23,386 nucleotides of DNA from CAVQRC01 sp963715045 (GCA_963715045.1 CAVQRC010000012.1:1-23386), one strand, 5' to 3'. Counted from the first letter of the stretch, positions 1 through 9,731 are shown. Numbers and translations are program-made. The notes: generated by a model from the letters alone, not told the origin.

Positions 1-81
1 CCTAGTCCATTAGAATCTTGAGAAGAAGGTCTATCCCCAGGTTGCCCCTCTCTGCCCAAGGCTTTTACGAAGGTCCGCCCG

Positions 82-1061
82 ATGCCGACGAAGCACTCGA
101 TATCTCTAGTACCCCACCGGACGTGGCGTGGTTTTACGCTGGTCGAATTGCTTGTCGTGATCGCGATCATCGGAGTGCTGGTCGCCTTGCTGCTGCCGGC
201 GGTTCAGAGTGCCCGCGAGGCGGCCCGACGCATGAGTTGTCAGGGCCACCTCGCCCAGATCGGATTGGCGTTGCAGAATTACCACAGCGCGATTTGACAC
301 GCTGCCGGCTGGCTCGGCGATCAGTATTCCGGGAAACTGCGGCGGAGACTGCCGCGGTAATCCGATGTATATCTCCCTGATGCCGTATTTCGAAGAAGGC
401 ATCATCGAAGAGGATTACGACCACGCGACCGGCTGGCTGGCGTGGCTTGACACCGGAAGCAGGGCGAACGCTGATCGACGTCGACATCGCCATTTACAAG
501 TGCCCCAGCCGCGTCGAGTGGGAAGGCTTCTCGAATCGCCGCGACTACTTCGGGGTCGTGGGAGGTCGTGAACTTGCCGGGCGGGGATGGCGGGGCTGTG
601 TGTTCGACAACGGGACGTTCGTGATCAATAAGTGGAACAGCCTCTCGGACGTGACCGACGGCACGTCCCAGACGTACGGGGTTGGTGAGAGCGTGCATCC
701 GGCGAAATGGGGAATGGGCGACGGCTACGGCAATCCGAATGTCGGCGGTCCCGTAACGTGGTGGCACGGCGCTGCCTGCCCGCCGAGCGGCGGTAGATGC
801 GACGTCAATTCAACGTCGTATGGTAGATGTCTGCGGAGTATGAAGTACCCGCTGAATGCGAGCATCATGCCGATGGCCGACAACGACTCCAACGACGCCC
901 CATTCGGCAGCGATCACCCGGGCGGCACGCAGTTCTGTTTCGTCGACGGCCACGTGGAGTTCGTTTCCGAAAGCATCGATTTTGGCGTCTATCAGGCCGG
1001 TTCGACACGTTCGGGAAACGAGGTCATCGATCCGGGCAGCGTCATTCCGACCACTTATTAA
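82..1061 (+). pseudogene. DUF1559 prepilin-like protein (two frameshifts)
   Basis: Planctomycete DUF1559 (SBP_bac_10) secreted protein of unknown function, with a type IV prepilin-like N-terminus. The motif GFTLVELLVVIAIIG followed by LPAVQSAREAARR is at about residues 17-50. The C-terminal H-x9-DG motif (His of SDHPGG to VDGH) is near 916-952. Three frames must be joined. Frame 1 (from ATG 82) stops at 297; frame 2 resumes with DTLPAGSAISIPGNCGGDC; frame 3 runs from about 465 (TLIDVDIAIYKCPS) to 1061. Removing one base near 292-295 and one G of the GGG at 462-464 gives a continuous protein of about 325 residues, normal for the family. A weak GAAGG lies 8 nt before the ATG. The next gene, a small lipoprotein, is a typical DUF1559 partner. 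The family call is firm. Whether the gene is really broken is doubtful, because each lesion is one base. Confidence 0.88.
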
Positions 1062-1126
1062 GCTCGGTTGATTGAGCTTGGTTTCCGAGCAGTCCGGTCG
1101 CGTCGACGGCCGAGAAAGGACTTACA

Positions 1127-1592
1127 GTGCCCGCTGACAACGCCCCCCACAGGATCTGGCTGGCTGCGGTGCTGGCGTTTCTTACCGGCTGTGGAGGTAA
1201 TACGGGTATTGCGCCGGTAACCGGGCAAATCACCTGGGAGGGAGCGGCCGTTACGGCGGGCCGGATCACCTTCTATCCCGACACCGGGCGACCCGCGACG
1301 GCAGCGATCCAAAGCGACGGCAGCTATGAGTTGACGACATTCGACGAAGGCGATGGAGGCACGGGTGGGGCCCCACGTCGTGACGATCTCTGCGAGTCGC
1401 ACGGTCGGCGGCCCGGCCGCGCCGCAGTCATTCGAAGAAGAACTCAAGCTGGCTCAGCAGCGGCCCGCCGAAAGACCGCTTCCCCGACTCGAGTGGATTG
1501 TGCCCGAGAACTATTCCGAACGCTCGACGTCTCCGCTCACCGCGGAGGTCCAGCCAGGATCCAACACCATCAACTTTTTTCTGCCGCAATGA
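1127..1592 (+). pseudogene. small lipoprotein, carboxypeptidase-regulatory-like (frameshifted)
   Basis: Probable exported lipoprotein: hydrophobic N-terminus with lipobox LTGC at residues 19-22. It is followed by a short beta-rich domain with PVTGQITWEGAAVTAGRITFYP, the pattern of planctomycete carboxypeptidase-regulatory-like lipoproteins encoded next to DUF1559 genes. GTG start at 1127 with a good AGAAAGGA site at 1112-1119. The frame breaks near 1355: the first frame reads YELTTFDEGDGG, and homology continues in the next frame as ARVGPHVVTISAS to a stop at 1592. One extra G at 1358-1359 explains it, and removal gives about 154 residues. The gene lies 65 nt after the DUF1559 gene and is probably cotranscribed with it. 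Ligand and role are unknown. Confidence 0.78.
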
Positions 1593-1668
1593 CAGCTGCT
1601 GCGGAACCGGCCTGGCGACCACGAAGCTGAGCGTCCGCTCAACGCCTCGATCAGGGGTGCCTGTAATG

Positions 1669-2494
1669 CGATCTCCAGCCCTCCCAGCGATACTCTTGAC
1701 CGCGTTCAGCGGCGTGACGGCCACCCTGGCAGCAGTGGAGCTAAGGGAATCCCCCACCGTTCGTCTGGCGGGAGGGACGGTACACGTCGCGTGGCATCTG
1801 CCGCCAAAAACCGAGCGGGCTGATGTCCTGATTCACTTTCACGGCACGCCGAGGGCAACGACGAAGAACTTCGCGGACGCCGAACTGGAAGCGGTCCTGG
1901 TGACCGTGAATTTCTCAGGGCTCTCGGCAGCGTATGCGACTCCCTTTCAGGAGGACCCGCACCTGCTGGACAAAATCCTGGAGCATACGGCCGCACAGAT
2001 TCGTGATCAGCAAGGCGTTGCCGCGAACATCCCCTGGGGGCGGATCTGGCTGTCGTCATTCAGTGCCGGCTACGGTGCGGTGCGAGAAATCCTCAAGGAC
2101 CCCAGCGCAATTCAAACGGATCGAGGCAATCGTGGCCGCCGATTCGATTTACGCGAGCCTCGAGGAAGACCTCCCTGGACGACGACCGCGGGACACGCAA
2201 ATGCGTGACTTCCGCCGATTCGCAACGCTCGCGGCAGCCGGCCAACGGACGTTTGTCGTGACGCATTCTGCGGTTGAAACACCGTACGCAAGCACGGTCG
2301 ATACGGCCAACGACCTGCTCCGCGTCGTCGGCATCGAACGTGAGCAGGTCGAGGAGGATGCCCCACTTCCGTTGCAATTGGTGACGCGGGCCAGACGGGG
2401 AAACTTCTACGTGTTCGGCTATGCAGGCGATCAAGGCGAAGATCACCTCGAACACCTGCGTCAGATCGGGCGGTGGTGGAAGCTGCTTCGGTAG
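1669..2494 (+). pseudogene. secreted alpha/beta-hydrolase-like protein (frameshifted)
   Basis: N-terminal signal peptide (MRSPALPAILLTAFSG...LAAVE), then LIHFHGTP, which resembles the strand and oxyanion loop of alpha/beta hydrolases. WLSSFSAGYGAVREIL fits a nucleophile elbow (S-x-S-x-G). A C-terminal GYAGDQGEDHLEHL has candidate catalytic histidines. The reading frame changes at about 2100. The run CCCC at 2100-2103 read as CCC joins REILKDP to AQFKRIEAIVAADSIY and gives a 274-residue protein ending at 2494. ATG 1669 is chosen because it begins the signal peptide; the open frame runs further upstream but overlaps the lipoprotein end. Substrate unknown. The fold assignment rests on motif shape only, with no close family recognised. 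Confidence 0.6.
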
Positions 2495-2572
2495 CAGGTT
2501 GGAGGCTGGAGGCTGGAGGTGGCAGGTTGGAGGCTGAGTGGAGGCTGGAGGTGGCAGGCTGGAGGAAGGCTG
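2494..2572 (+). repeat. imperfect GGCTGGAGG tandem repeat
   Basis: Three imperfect units beginning GCAGGYTGGAGG start at 2494, 2522 and 2554, with internal GGCTGGAGG duplications. The first unit overlaps the stop codon of the hydrolase-like gene. Such G-rich degenerate repeats are common between planctomycete genes. There are no conserved spacers, so this is not a CRISPR array. Confidence 0.8.
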
Positions 2573-3193
2573 TTAGGGAGGACCGGCCTCGTGCAGCAAT
2601 GCGTTAGCGATTCGACCAAGGTCGGTCAGCTTAGGTCTGGCTCCAGACAGATGAACGCCACTTGAAGGCCACTTTCCGTTGGGAATTCGTCATCGGCCAA
2701 TTCCCTAGTCATTAGTCCTTCGTCATTCGAAGCTGGGCCGCTTCAGCGACGCAAACAAGCCCGCTCCTGCATCCGGAGGCTGGGAGGCTGTCTGCGTTCC
2801 TTGCGGATCCTGACCCCTGCCCCCGACCGGACCCCTGCCCCCTTTTTTCCCCCTCCCGCCGCAAATTGCTTGACGGCCGGCGTTCAAATTGGTCTATTGT
2901 GCCGCAGTTGGTTGGTCTCATTGCACCAGTTCGTACCATTTACTCTGCTGAATGCGGCTTTCAAGGGCTCTGATCCCGTGACTCGGAACTTCTAGGTAGT
3001 CTCCGCACGCCGCTGCGTGCCTCTTTCACTGCCGCCCGTTTCATTGAAGTCGTTGTTCTCTCTTCTCACCCCGCGATCGACAGGTCGTTTGCATTGCGTC
3101 CGCGTTGCGCGCTGACCGGCAGCCGTCCTCGTTCGGAATATGCGCGGGGGGGAACGAAAACCTCCGCATATTCCCTCGAAAGGTCGTTGCAGA
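2573..3193. other. intergenic stretch without a supported gene
   Basis: No reading frame here has recognisable protein character. It contains another short GGAGGCTGGGAGGCTG motif near 2776-2791. A pyrimidine-rich run at 2808-2858 carries repeated GACCCCTGCCCCC-like units. A possible ribosome site GAAAGG at 3178-3183 precedes the next gene. No convincing promoter or terminator was seen. Confidence 0.5.
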
Positions 3194-4119
3194 ATGAGCC
3201 CTCAACCCGATGCTTCCTGGAAGCAGCCGATCGCGTATGGGCGACTCGGTCGACACCATCATTTCAGCCATCGAAGCCGTCACCACAAACCGGGCCCTGC
3301 CCAATCCACGTCGCACGCGTTCCACCGGGCAGCCGTCTTGTTCAGCGTGCTGGTGCTGCCGATCACGGTGCCTGCCGAGGCAGCCCAAATCCCGATCGGC
3401 GGCGAAATCGAATCGTATGTTGTCGAAGTCGATATCTCCTGGAGTGCCGACACCCATCCTGGTGCGTACCCGACGGATGGTCACTTTTCCTGGCTCGCGG
3501 GAGCGACTCACAACGACGAGATCGATTTGTGGGAACCGGGCACGCTGGCCAGCCCCGGCATCGTGCAGATGGCCGAGACCGGCTTGACGTTGGCCCTCCG
3601 CGACGAAGTTCAGGCCGAGATCATTTCGGGCACCGCGTACAGCTTAATCAACGAGCCACACTGGTTTTGCGGTGATCAGACGACCGCGCCGCAATGCGGG
3701 CCCCACAGCTTCGAGATCGAAGTCCACGAAGACTTCTCCTTCGTCACCCTGGTCGCGGAGGTGGCGCCTTCTCCCGATTGGTTCACAGGTGTCGACAGTC
3801 TGGCGCTCCGCGTGGATGGGCAATGGGAGAATCGAATCGTTGTGGAACTGTTTGCCTACGACGCGGGAACTCGAAGTGGGAACACGTTCGAGCGGTTTGG
3901 ACCGACGACGGATCCACGCCAGCCCATCGGTCGCGTGACCGAGTTGTCGGGCCAACTGATCGGACCAAGACCGCTCGGCACGATCACACTTACCCGCGAG
4001 GGCTTCATTCCGGAACCGACGACGTTTTCGCTTGCGACGCTGTGTCTGGTCGCGGGGGGATCGGCCGCCGAGCACGATTCACGGCGCGTCGGTCCGGGGC
4101 GAACCAGGCTCGCCGGTGA
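3194..4119 (+). pseudogene. Spondin_N domain protein with PEP-CTERM signal (frameshift at C-terminus)
   Basis: Exported protein with a Spondin_N domain: THPGAYPTDGHFSWLAGATH, then IDLWEPGTLASPGIVQMAETG, and later PSPDWFTGVDSLALRVDGQW with YDAGTRSG. The C-terminus has PEPTTFSLATLCLVAG, a PEP-CTERM sorting signal for the exosortase/EpsH system. The expected arginine-rich tail is out of frame. The G6 run at 4054-4059 read as G7 continues the signal as GIGRRARFTARR to a stop at 4119, giving about 308 residues. Start: ATG 3194 with GAAAGG upstream, although the hydrophobic signal segment (AAVLFSVLVLPITVPAEA) begins some 50 residues later. The true start could therefore differ, or an N-terminal error may exist. 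Probably a surface protein; ligand unknown. Confidence 0.82.
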
Positions 4120-4314
4120 CCAGTCGCCGCCGTGGCATGTCCCGTCCTCGCCGCGGTTGCTCGTATTTCACGGCTCCCGAACTCGCCTGCGAAGTGGGGA
4201 GACGTACCTGCGGTGCATTCTCACCGTTTTCTCCCGCCTTTACGCCTCACCAGGGGCGGGCGAAAATAACTTGCGACGTCCAGTCAACGCTCGTCATTCG
4301 TGGGACATGCTCCG

Positions 4315-6518
4315 ATGTCGCGGTTTCATCTTCTTTGCCTACCGATCGTCACCGCGGTTTTCGCATGGCACGCGGGATGGCGGATGACCGTTGCCGACGA
4401 TTCGATCGCCTCGCCCTCGATCCAGGATCCCGCGGCGATCGCGGCTGAAGATTCCGACGCGCACTGGTCCGTCAAGGCGGTCGTCCGGCCCGCGAATCCC
4501 GAGCGGCGTCACAACCTGGGGCCGCAATCCGATCGACGCGTTCGTGGCTGCCGGCCACCGGGATGCCAACCTCACGCCGAATCCAGAGGCCGAGCCGCAG
4601 CACCTCGTGCGGCGACTGTACTACGATCTGACCGGTCTGCCCCCCACCCCCGATCAGGTGGCCGCGTTCCTCGCGGACCGACGTCCTGACGCCTACATGC
4701 GTCTGGTCGACCAACTGCTCTGTACGCCGGCCCATGGCGAAAAGTGGGCCCGGCATTGGCTCGATCTCGTGCGTTTCGCCGAGACCAACAGCTACGAGCG
4801 GGATGGCGTCAAACCCAATGCCTATCGCTATCGCGATTATGTGATTGCCGCCTTCAACGCCGACAAGCCCTATGACCAGTTCGTGCGCGAGCAGATCGCC
4901 GGTGACGAACTCGACCCCGTGACGGCCGATTCGATTACGGCCACCGGATACTACCGACTCGGCATCTGGGATGACGAACCGGTCGACGCAGAACAAGCCC
5001 TCTACGACGATCTGGACGATATCCTGGCTACGACGAGCCAGGTCTTTCTCGGCCTGACGCTCAATTGCGCTCGATGCCACGATCACAAGCTCGACCCTAT
5101 TCCCCAGGCGGACTATTACCGCTTCCTGGCATTCTTTTCCGGGCTGCACCGTCTGGGCGGGCCAAATCGCGGGCGTGACCTGAACAAGTACGCCCTCCGG
5201 GAAGTCACGGTCGAGTCCGACGACCCCACCTACCTCGAACGGGCCGCCGACCACACTCGGGAGATCAGCGACCTGCAACGCGAACTCGCCGAGCTTGACA
5301 AGCGGTACGCCAGCCAGCTTCCGCCCGGCGCGGGATGACTTCGCGTTTGAAGATAGCCGGAGCGAGGTCCTCAAGACGTATGTTGGCAAGCTGCTCACCG
5401 ACGAGGAATTTCAGAATTACAAAGCCCTACGCGAGCGGTACGAAGACAAGCGGGCCACACCGCCCAGCGGCATCGTCAAGACCTTGAGCGTGACCGAAGT
5501 AGGGCCTGAGCCGCGTCCGGTTTACGTACTGCACCGCGGCAACGTCCACGCGCCCGGTGAACAAGTCGGCCCCGGGTTTCCGGAAATCTTTGGCTTCGCC
5601 GACCCGACGATTCGCGTACCGGCCCAGGGGAACAGTTCGGGCCGCCGCAGAGCCCTGGCCGAATGGCTCGTGTCCGCGGACAATCCACTCACGGCCCGAG
5701 TGATCGTGAATCGAGTCTGGCAGCAGCATTTCGGCCAGGGATTGGTCCGCACACCCAGCGATTTCGGCTGGCAGGGAGAACCGCCGACGCATCCCGAACT
5801 GCTCGACTGGCTGGCCGCTGAATTCATGGCCAACGGCTGGAATCTGAAGGGGTTGCATCGCACGATCGTGGATTCGGCCACCTACCGGATGTCGTCGGCA
5901 GGCCGGCCGGAACCGCTCGCGGCAGACCCGGATAACCGTTTGTTGTGGCGTCACGAGCCCCGCCGACTCTCCGCCGAAGAGGTCCGCGACTCGGTCCTCG
6001 CGGTGTGCGGCAGTTTGAATCGCCAGATGCACGGCCCGAGCATCTACCCGCTGATTCCCGCTGCAGTAAAGGCAGGACAATCGCGGCCCGGCGAGGGCTG
6101 GCACGATTCCTCGCCCCCGCAGCGGAGCCGACGCAGCGTGTATGTGTTCATCAAGCGGTCGCTGCAGTTGCCGCTGCTGCAGAGTTTCGACGGACCCGAC
6201 ACCGACTTTTCCTGCCCCAGTCGTACGACTTCGCTCCAACCGACCCAGGCCCTGGAGCTGATCAACGGAACGTTCACGCAACGGGAAGCCCACGTGCTCG
6301 CGGAGGAACTCGAGCGGGTAGCCGCAGGCGACCTCCCCCGACAGGTGTCCCTGGCCTTGGGCCGAATCCTCCAACGCCAACCCACGACCACCGAAATTCA
6401 CCGGGGCGTCGACGTGGTCGAAGCCCTCGAGTCCGAAGAAAACCTGTCGCGACCCGACGCACTGGCCGCGTTTTGCGTCGCGATCATCAGCCTTAACGAA
6501 TTCATGTTTATCGACTGA
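4315..6518 (+). pseudogene. DUF1549/DUF1553 planctomycete protein (two frameshifts)
   Basis: Large exported planctomycete protein of unknown biochemistry. Order: signal peptide (MSRFHLLCLPIVTAVFAWHA), a HWSVKAVVRPA linker, then DUF1549 with NPIDAFV, LYYDLTGLPPTPDQV, WARHWLDLVRFAETNSYE and the haem-like CARCHDHKLDP (CxxCH). DUF1553 follows with ALAEWLVSADNPLTARVIVN, RVWQQHFGQGLV and PSDFGWQGEPPTHPELLDWL. Frames switch near 4500 and near 5325. Taking one C from CCC at 4498-4500 and one from CCC at 5324-5326 yields a continuous 733-residue protein, normal for the family. Start ATG 4315; GTG 4300 is an in-frame alternative. The DUF1501 gene follows directly, the standard arrangement. Confidence 0.9.
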
Positions 6519-6560
6519 CCCGCCGTGTTCGCCATACGGCCGCCCGACCCGTGCGGCATG

Positions 6561-6565
6561 AGGAG
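6561..6565 (+). promoter_or_regulatory. ribosome binding site deciding the DUF1501 start
   Basis: AGGAG lies 10 nt before ATG 6576. This favours ATG 6576 over the in-frame GTG 6525 and ATG 6558 upstream, and it keeps a twin-arginine-like N-terminus of normal length. Confidence 0.55.
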
Positions 6566-6575
6566 TGAAACTCTG

Positions 6576-8063
6576 ATGACCTCCAGGCAAGACAACAAGT
6601 CCCGCCGCCGTGTCGGCCAGTTCTGTGGCCGCACCCGCCGGGAGATGCTGTGGGATGCCGGTGGCGGCTTCACGGGGCTGGCCCTCGCCGCCCTACTCGG
6701 CGAAGACGGGTTTCTCGGCGGACAGGCCGTAGCAGCCGACGGGTCCACTCCCTTTGAGGGTCCGCTTCAGCCCCGCCAACCGCATTTCGGAGCCAAGGCC
6801 AAGGCGGTCATTTTTCTCTATATGTATGGAGGCCCCAGCCACATCGACACGTTCGACTACAAGCCGAACATGATCGGCATGGACAACAAGACGGTCCACG
6901 TCAAGACATTTGGTCGCGGCGGACACAAGAACGTGGGCCGGATCGTCGAGCCGCGATGGAAATTCACCCGCCATGGCGAATCGGGGAAGTGGGTCTCGGA
7001 GCTGTTTCCGCACCTCGCCCAGTCCGTCGATGACATCGCTTTTCTGCACTCCATGACAGCCGACTCTCCGATCCACGGTTCGGCCATGTTGATGATGAAC
7101 TCCGGCAGGATTCTCAGCGGCAGTCCGTGCATCGGCTCCTGGGTCAACTACGGCCTGGGCACCGTCAATCAGGATCTTCCCGGCTTTGTCGTGATGCTCG
7201 ATCCGCGTGGTGGGCCAATCAGCGGACCCAAGAACTGGTCGACCGGTTACATGCCCGCTTCGTACGGGGCGACCGTCATTCGCTCCAGCGGACCGCCGAT
7301 CCTCAACCTCGAGCGACCCGAGCGGTGGTCGCCGTCGACACAGCGCAAAATGCTTGACACGGTTCAGGCCTACAATCGCGAGCACCAACTCCGCCGCCCC
7401 CACAACTCGGCCCTGAACGCCCGGATCGCCAGCTACGAACTGGCATATCGGATGCAGTCGACGGCCCCCGAAGCCGTCGACATCAGTCAGGAATCCGCGT
7501 CCACCCACCAGATGTACGGCCTGGACCAGGACCAGACGAAGACATTCGGACGGCAATGCCTGCTCGCCCGGCGACTCGTCGAACGAGGCGTGCGGTTCGT
7601 GCAGATCTACTCCGGCGGTCACCATAACGACAACAACTGGGACGCCCACGGCGATCTCAAGCAAAACCACGAGCTCCACGCGGGCGAGACCGACAAGCCG
7701 ATTGCCGGGTTGATTCGGGACCTCAAGCAGCGTGGCATGTTCGACGAGACGCTGATCGTGTGGGGAGGAGAATTCGGCCGCCAGCCGACGGCCGAATATG
7801 CGAAGGGGACGGGCCGCGACCACAATGCGTATGGCTTCACGATGTGGATGGCCGGGGGCGGCGTCCGCGGCGGCACGAGCGTGGGAACCACCGATGAACT
7901 CGGCAGCCGAGCGGTCGAGCAGCCGTTGCACGTCCGCAATCTGCACGCCACGATTCTCCATCAGCTGGGCCTCGATCCCAATCATCTCTCCTACTTCTTC
8001 GGAGGCCTGGACCAGAAACTGGTGGGGGTCGAACCGGTCGATCCGATCTACGCGATCCTGTGA
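6576..8063 (+). CDS. DUF1501 domain-containing protein
   Basis: Intact 495-residue DUF1501 protein, a family of exported planctomycete proteins related to the alkaline-phosphatase/sulfatase fold and without an assigned reaction. The N-terminus TRREMLWDAGGGFTGLALAA (residues 20-39) resembles a twin-arginine export signal. Family motifs follow: LYMYGGPSHIDTFDYKP at 81-97, RGVRFVQIYSGG with HHNDNNWDAH, ETLIVWGGEFGRQPTAE, GRDHNAYGFTMWMAGGG, and C-terminal HATILHQLGLDPNHLSYFFGG. It starts about 57 nt after the DUF1549/DUF1553 gene on the same strand, so an operon is likely. Export before or with its partner is inferred from the signal. Confidence 0.95.
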   Translation: MTSRQDNKSRRRVGQFCGRTRREMLWDAGGGFTGLALAALLGEDGFLGGQAVAADGSTPFEGPLQPRQPHFGAKAKAVIFLYMYGGPSHIDTFDYKPNMIGMDNKTVHVKTFGRGGHKNVGRIVEPRWKFTRHGESGKWVSELFPHLAQSVDDIAFLHSMTADSPIHGSAMLMMNSGRILSGSPCIGSWVNYGLGTVNQDLPGFVVMLDPRGGPISGPKNWSTGYMPASYGATVIRSSGPPILNLERPERWSPSTQRKMLDTVQAYNREHQLRRPHNSALNARIASYELAYRMQSTAPEAVDISQESASTHQMYGLDQDQTKTFGRQCLLARRLVERGVRFVQIYSGGHHNDNNWDAHGDLKQNHELHAGETDKPIAGLIRDLKQRGMFDETLIVWGGEFGRQPTAEYAKGTGRDHNAYGFTMWMAGGGVRGGTSVGTTDELGSRAVEQPLHVRNLHATILHQLGLDPNHLSYFFGGLDQKLVGVEPVDPIYAIL

Positions 8064-8355
8064 GACCAGCCGGCATCGCGAATCGCTGATTGCCCGGCTC
8101 CGCGGCCTTAGAGTTTCAGACCGTGCAATGCGAGAGCAGACGCGATCAAATCACAAACAACAAGCACCAAATCACAAACAAATCTCAATACAAGAAGGAC
8201 CAAGTCTCAAACAGGCAAATGCAACTCGAAAGGAAGCCAACTTTGGGATCGGCTCTCAGATCGATCCGCTGAATCGCCGAATTCCATCTCAACTCGGCGT
8301 CTCTGCTCGGCGGCTCAATCGTTCATCCCGCGTCCAAGAGTGGGCGGCTATCGTC
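8064..8355. other. convergent intergenic region with A/C-rich repeat
   Basis: The stretch between the convergent DUF1501 and creatininase-family genes has no supported gene. Its middle is strikingly A/C-rich compared with the surrounding GC-rich DNA. A hairpin-plus-T-tract terminator was not evident. Confidence 0.5.
8148..8181 (+). repeat. 13-bp direct repeat in A/C-rich tract
   Basis: AAATCACAAACAA occurs at 8148-8160 and 8169-8181 (period 21), followed by more degenerate CAAAC/CTCAA units to about 8215. Low-complexity A/C-rich spacers of this type recur in planctomycete genomes. Confidence 0.75.
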
Positions 8356-9150
8356 CTACCCTGATTCGAACGGAAAATCATCATCGATCTCGGCTGCGGA
8401 AAGTTCGACGAGAAACCTGGCCAGCCGCTCGACGATCACCTCGAGTGCCCGTTCACCTCTCTCGGCGGTGGCCTGGTGCGGATTGCCGGCCCCGGAATTC
8501 GTCGTCAACAGGTGCCACGGACGCGTCAGTCCGACCCAGCCCTGGTTGAGGGCTTCAAAACGCATCGGCCGTTTCGCTCCCGCGTCGGCCGTCAGTTCGC
8601 CCTCCTCGTTCCTGGCGACCAGTTCGGGATAACCGGCCAGCATGATCGACGTCTCCATCTCACCGGCGTGATCTTCGGGCTCGGAAAAAATGGTCCCGTA
8701 GACGTCACGAATCATCTGGAACCAGTTACAGAGGAACAGCTGGGCATCGGTCTGGCCGTAGAGTTCGCGCAACAACGGTTTGAGCTCGTTGCCTCCATGG
8801 CTGTTGAGCAGCAGGATCTTGCGGATGCCGCTTTCCACAAGCGACTCGATGAGGTCCGTGGCGACCGCTTCCAGCGTCGATGGGTTGAGGTTGAGCGCCA
8901 GGGGGAACCTGCGGAGGTTGGTCTCGGTACCGTACGGGATCGTCGGCAGCATCACGACCCGGGCCCCCGCCTGCGTCGCGGCCTCACAGACCCGGGCGGC
9001 GATCAGGTCGGATTCGAGTGCGTCGGTCCCGTACGGAAGATGCAGGTTGTGAGGTTCGGTCGCGCCAAAAGGAAGCACGGCCACCTGATACTGCTGCGTC
9101 TTGACGGTCGCGTAATTGAGATGCTGCAGCTTCCAGACAGGAGTAGTCAT
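8356..9150 (-). CDS. creatininase family amidohydrolase
   Basis: Intact 264-residue member of the creatininase/MftE-like family of metal-dependent amidohydrolases. Metal-ligand pattern: GATEPHNLHLPYGTD (Glu32, His34, Asp43), with the E-x-H and 11-residue E-to-D spacing of creatininase. LLLNSHGGNE follows (His118), then EDHAGEMETS (His161, Glu164), also typical. Residue Gly120 occupies the place of a creatininase metal-ligand glutamate (HxE), which suggests a creatininase-like rather than true creatininase. Substrate cannot be deduced. It is divergent from the DUF1805 gene across a 245-nt spacer that probably holds both promoters. Confidence 0.9.
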   Translation of the reverse strand: MTTPVWKLQHLNYATVKTQQYQVAVLPFGATEPHNLHLPYGTDALESDLIAARVCEAATQAGARVVMLPTIPYGTETNLRRFPLALNLNPSTLEAVATDLIESLVESGIRKILLLNSHGGNELKPLLRELYGQTDAQLFLCNWFQMIRDVYGTIFSEPEDHAGEMETSIMLAGYPELVARNEEGELTADAGAKRPMRFEALNQGWVGLTRPWHLLTTNSGAGNPHQATAERGERALEVIVERLARFLVELSAAEIDDDFPFESG

Positions 9151-9395
9151 CGTAACGGCTCGCAGGAAAGGACGGTCAAGAGAGGGGGGCCACGCGACTC
9201 AGGAGCGGTCGGCGATGGATCGCGGACGGAGCTCCCATCGGAGAAGTACCTCCGGGGCGAGGGCAGATTACACCGATTGGTAGCCGACCAAAAGGGTCGC
9301 CAGATCCGGCCCGCGAACTTGTAAAGGCTGCCCCAAGTCGAGACAATACGCCCACCGGCGAGCCTCGCCCCTCCTGCTTTCGGAGAAATTCACTC

Positions 9396-9731
9396 ATGTC
9401 CGAGCTTCCCAGCACGACCCAGCGAACGTTGCAGTTCGAACATGGCCGGGCGATCGGCTTCAGCCATCGTTGGCATCAGGGCCAGTATTGTTCCATTCTC
9501 ACGAAAGCCGGAATCGTGGGCTGCGGCATCTACGCGATCGACACGCCAGCCGAATTCGGCCAGGCGATCGCCATTGCCAAAGGCACCCCCGACCAGCCGC
9601 TGTGTGATCCCGAAGACCTGTACGAAGCGACCATCGTCGACGCCACGCCGCGGGCCAAGGAACTTGGGATTGAACTGGGTATGACCGGCCGCGAAGCGGT
9701 CGAACTGATGTTACAGGCGGAACTCGACTGA
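9396..9731 (+). CDS. DUF1805 (YunC-like) domain protein
   Basis: Intact 111-residue protein matching DUF1805, the family of Bacillus YunC. Diagnostic stretches: GRAIGFSHRWHQGQYCSILT, KAGIVGCGIYAID, FGQAIAIAKGTP, DPEDLYEATIV, and GMTGREAVELML at the end. Start ATG 9396 has GGAG at about 9380-9383, slightly distant. The following lipoprotein gene is on the same strand about 95 nt away. Molecular function is unknown for the family. Confidence 0.9.
   Translation: MSELPSTTQRTLQFEHGRAIGFSHRWHQGQYCSILTKAGIVGCGIYAIDTPAEFGQAIAIAKGTPDQPLCDPEDLYEATIVDATPRAKELGIELGMTGREAVELMLQAELD

Noticed and set aside
2494..2572. Tandem repeats as a possible CRISPR array
   Set aside because: Units are imperfect, contiguous and lack unique spacers; no cas genes nearby.
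2801..2995. Short plus-strand frame in the first long intergenic region
   Set aside because: Low-complexity Pro-rich translation of a pyrimidine-rich tract, with no ribosome site or homology.
4051..4060. Programmed frameshifting at the G-run in the PEP-CTERM gene
   Set aside because: Many neighbouring genes carry similar one-base lesions, so a technical cause is simpler than a recoding signal; no slippery-site/stem-loop context was seen.
4472..5398. 308-codon minus-strand open frame opposite DUF1549
   Set aside because: Antisense shadow; DUF1549 motifs including CxxCH are on the plus strand.
5427..6590. 387-codon minus-strand open frame opposite DUF1553
   Set aside because: Antisense shadow of the DUF1553 half, with composition typical of reverse-complement coding DNA.
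6693..7985. 430-codon minus-strand open frame opposite DUF1501
   Set aside because: Antisense shadow produced by GC-rich codon bias; the plus-strand protein has clear DUF1501 motifs and the antisense product has none.
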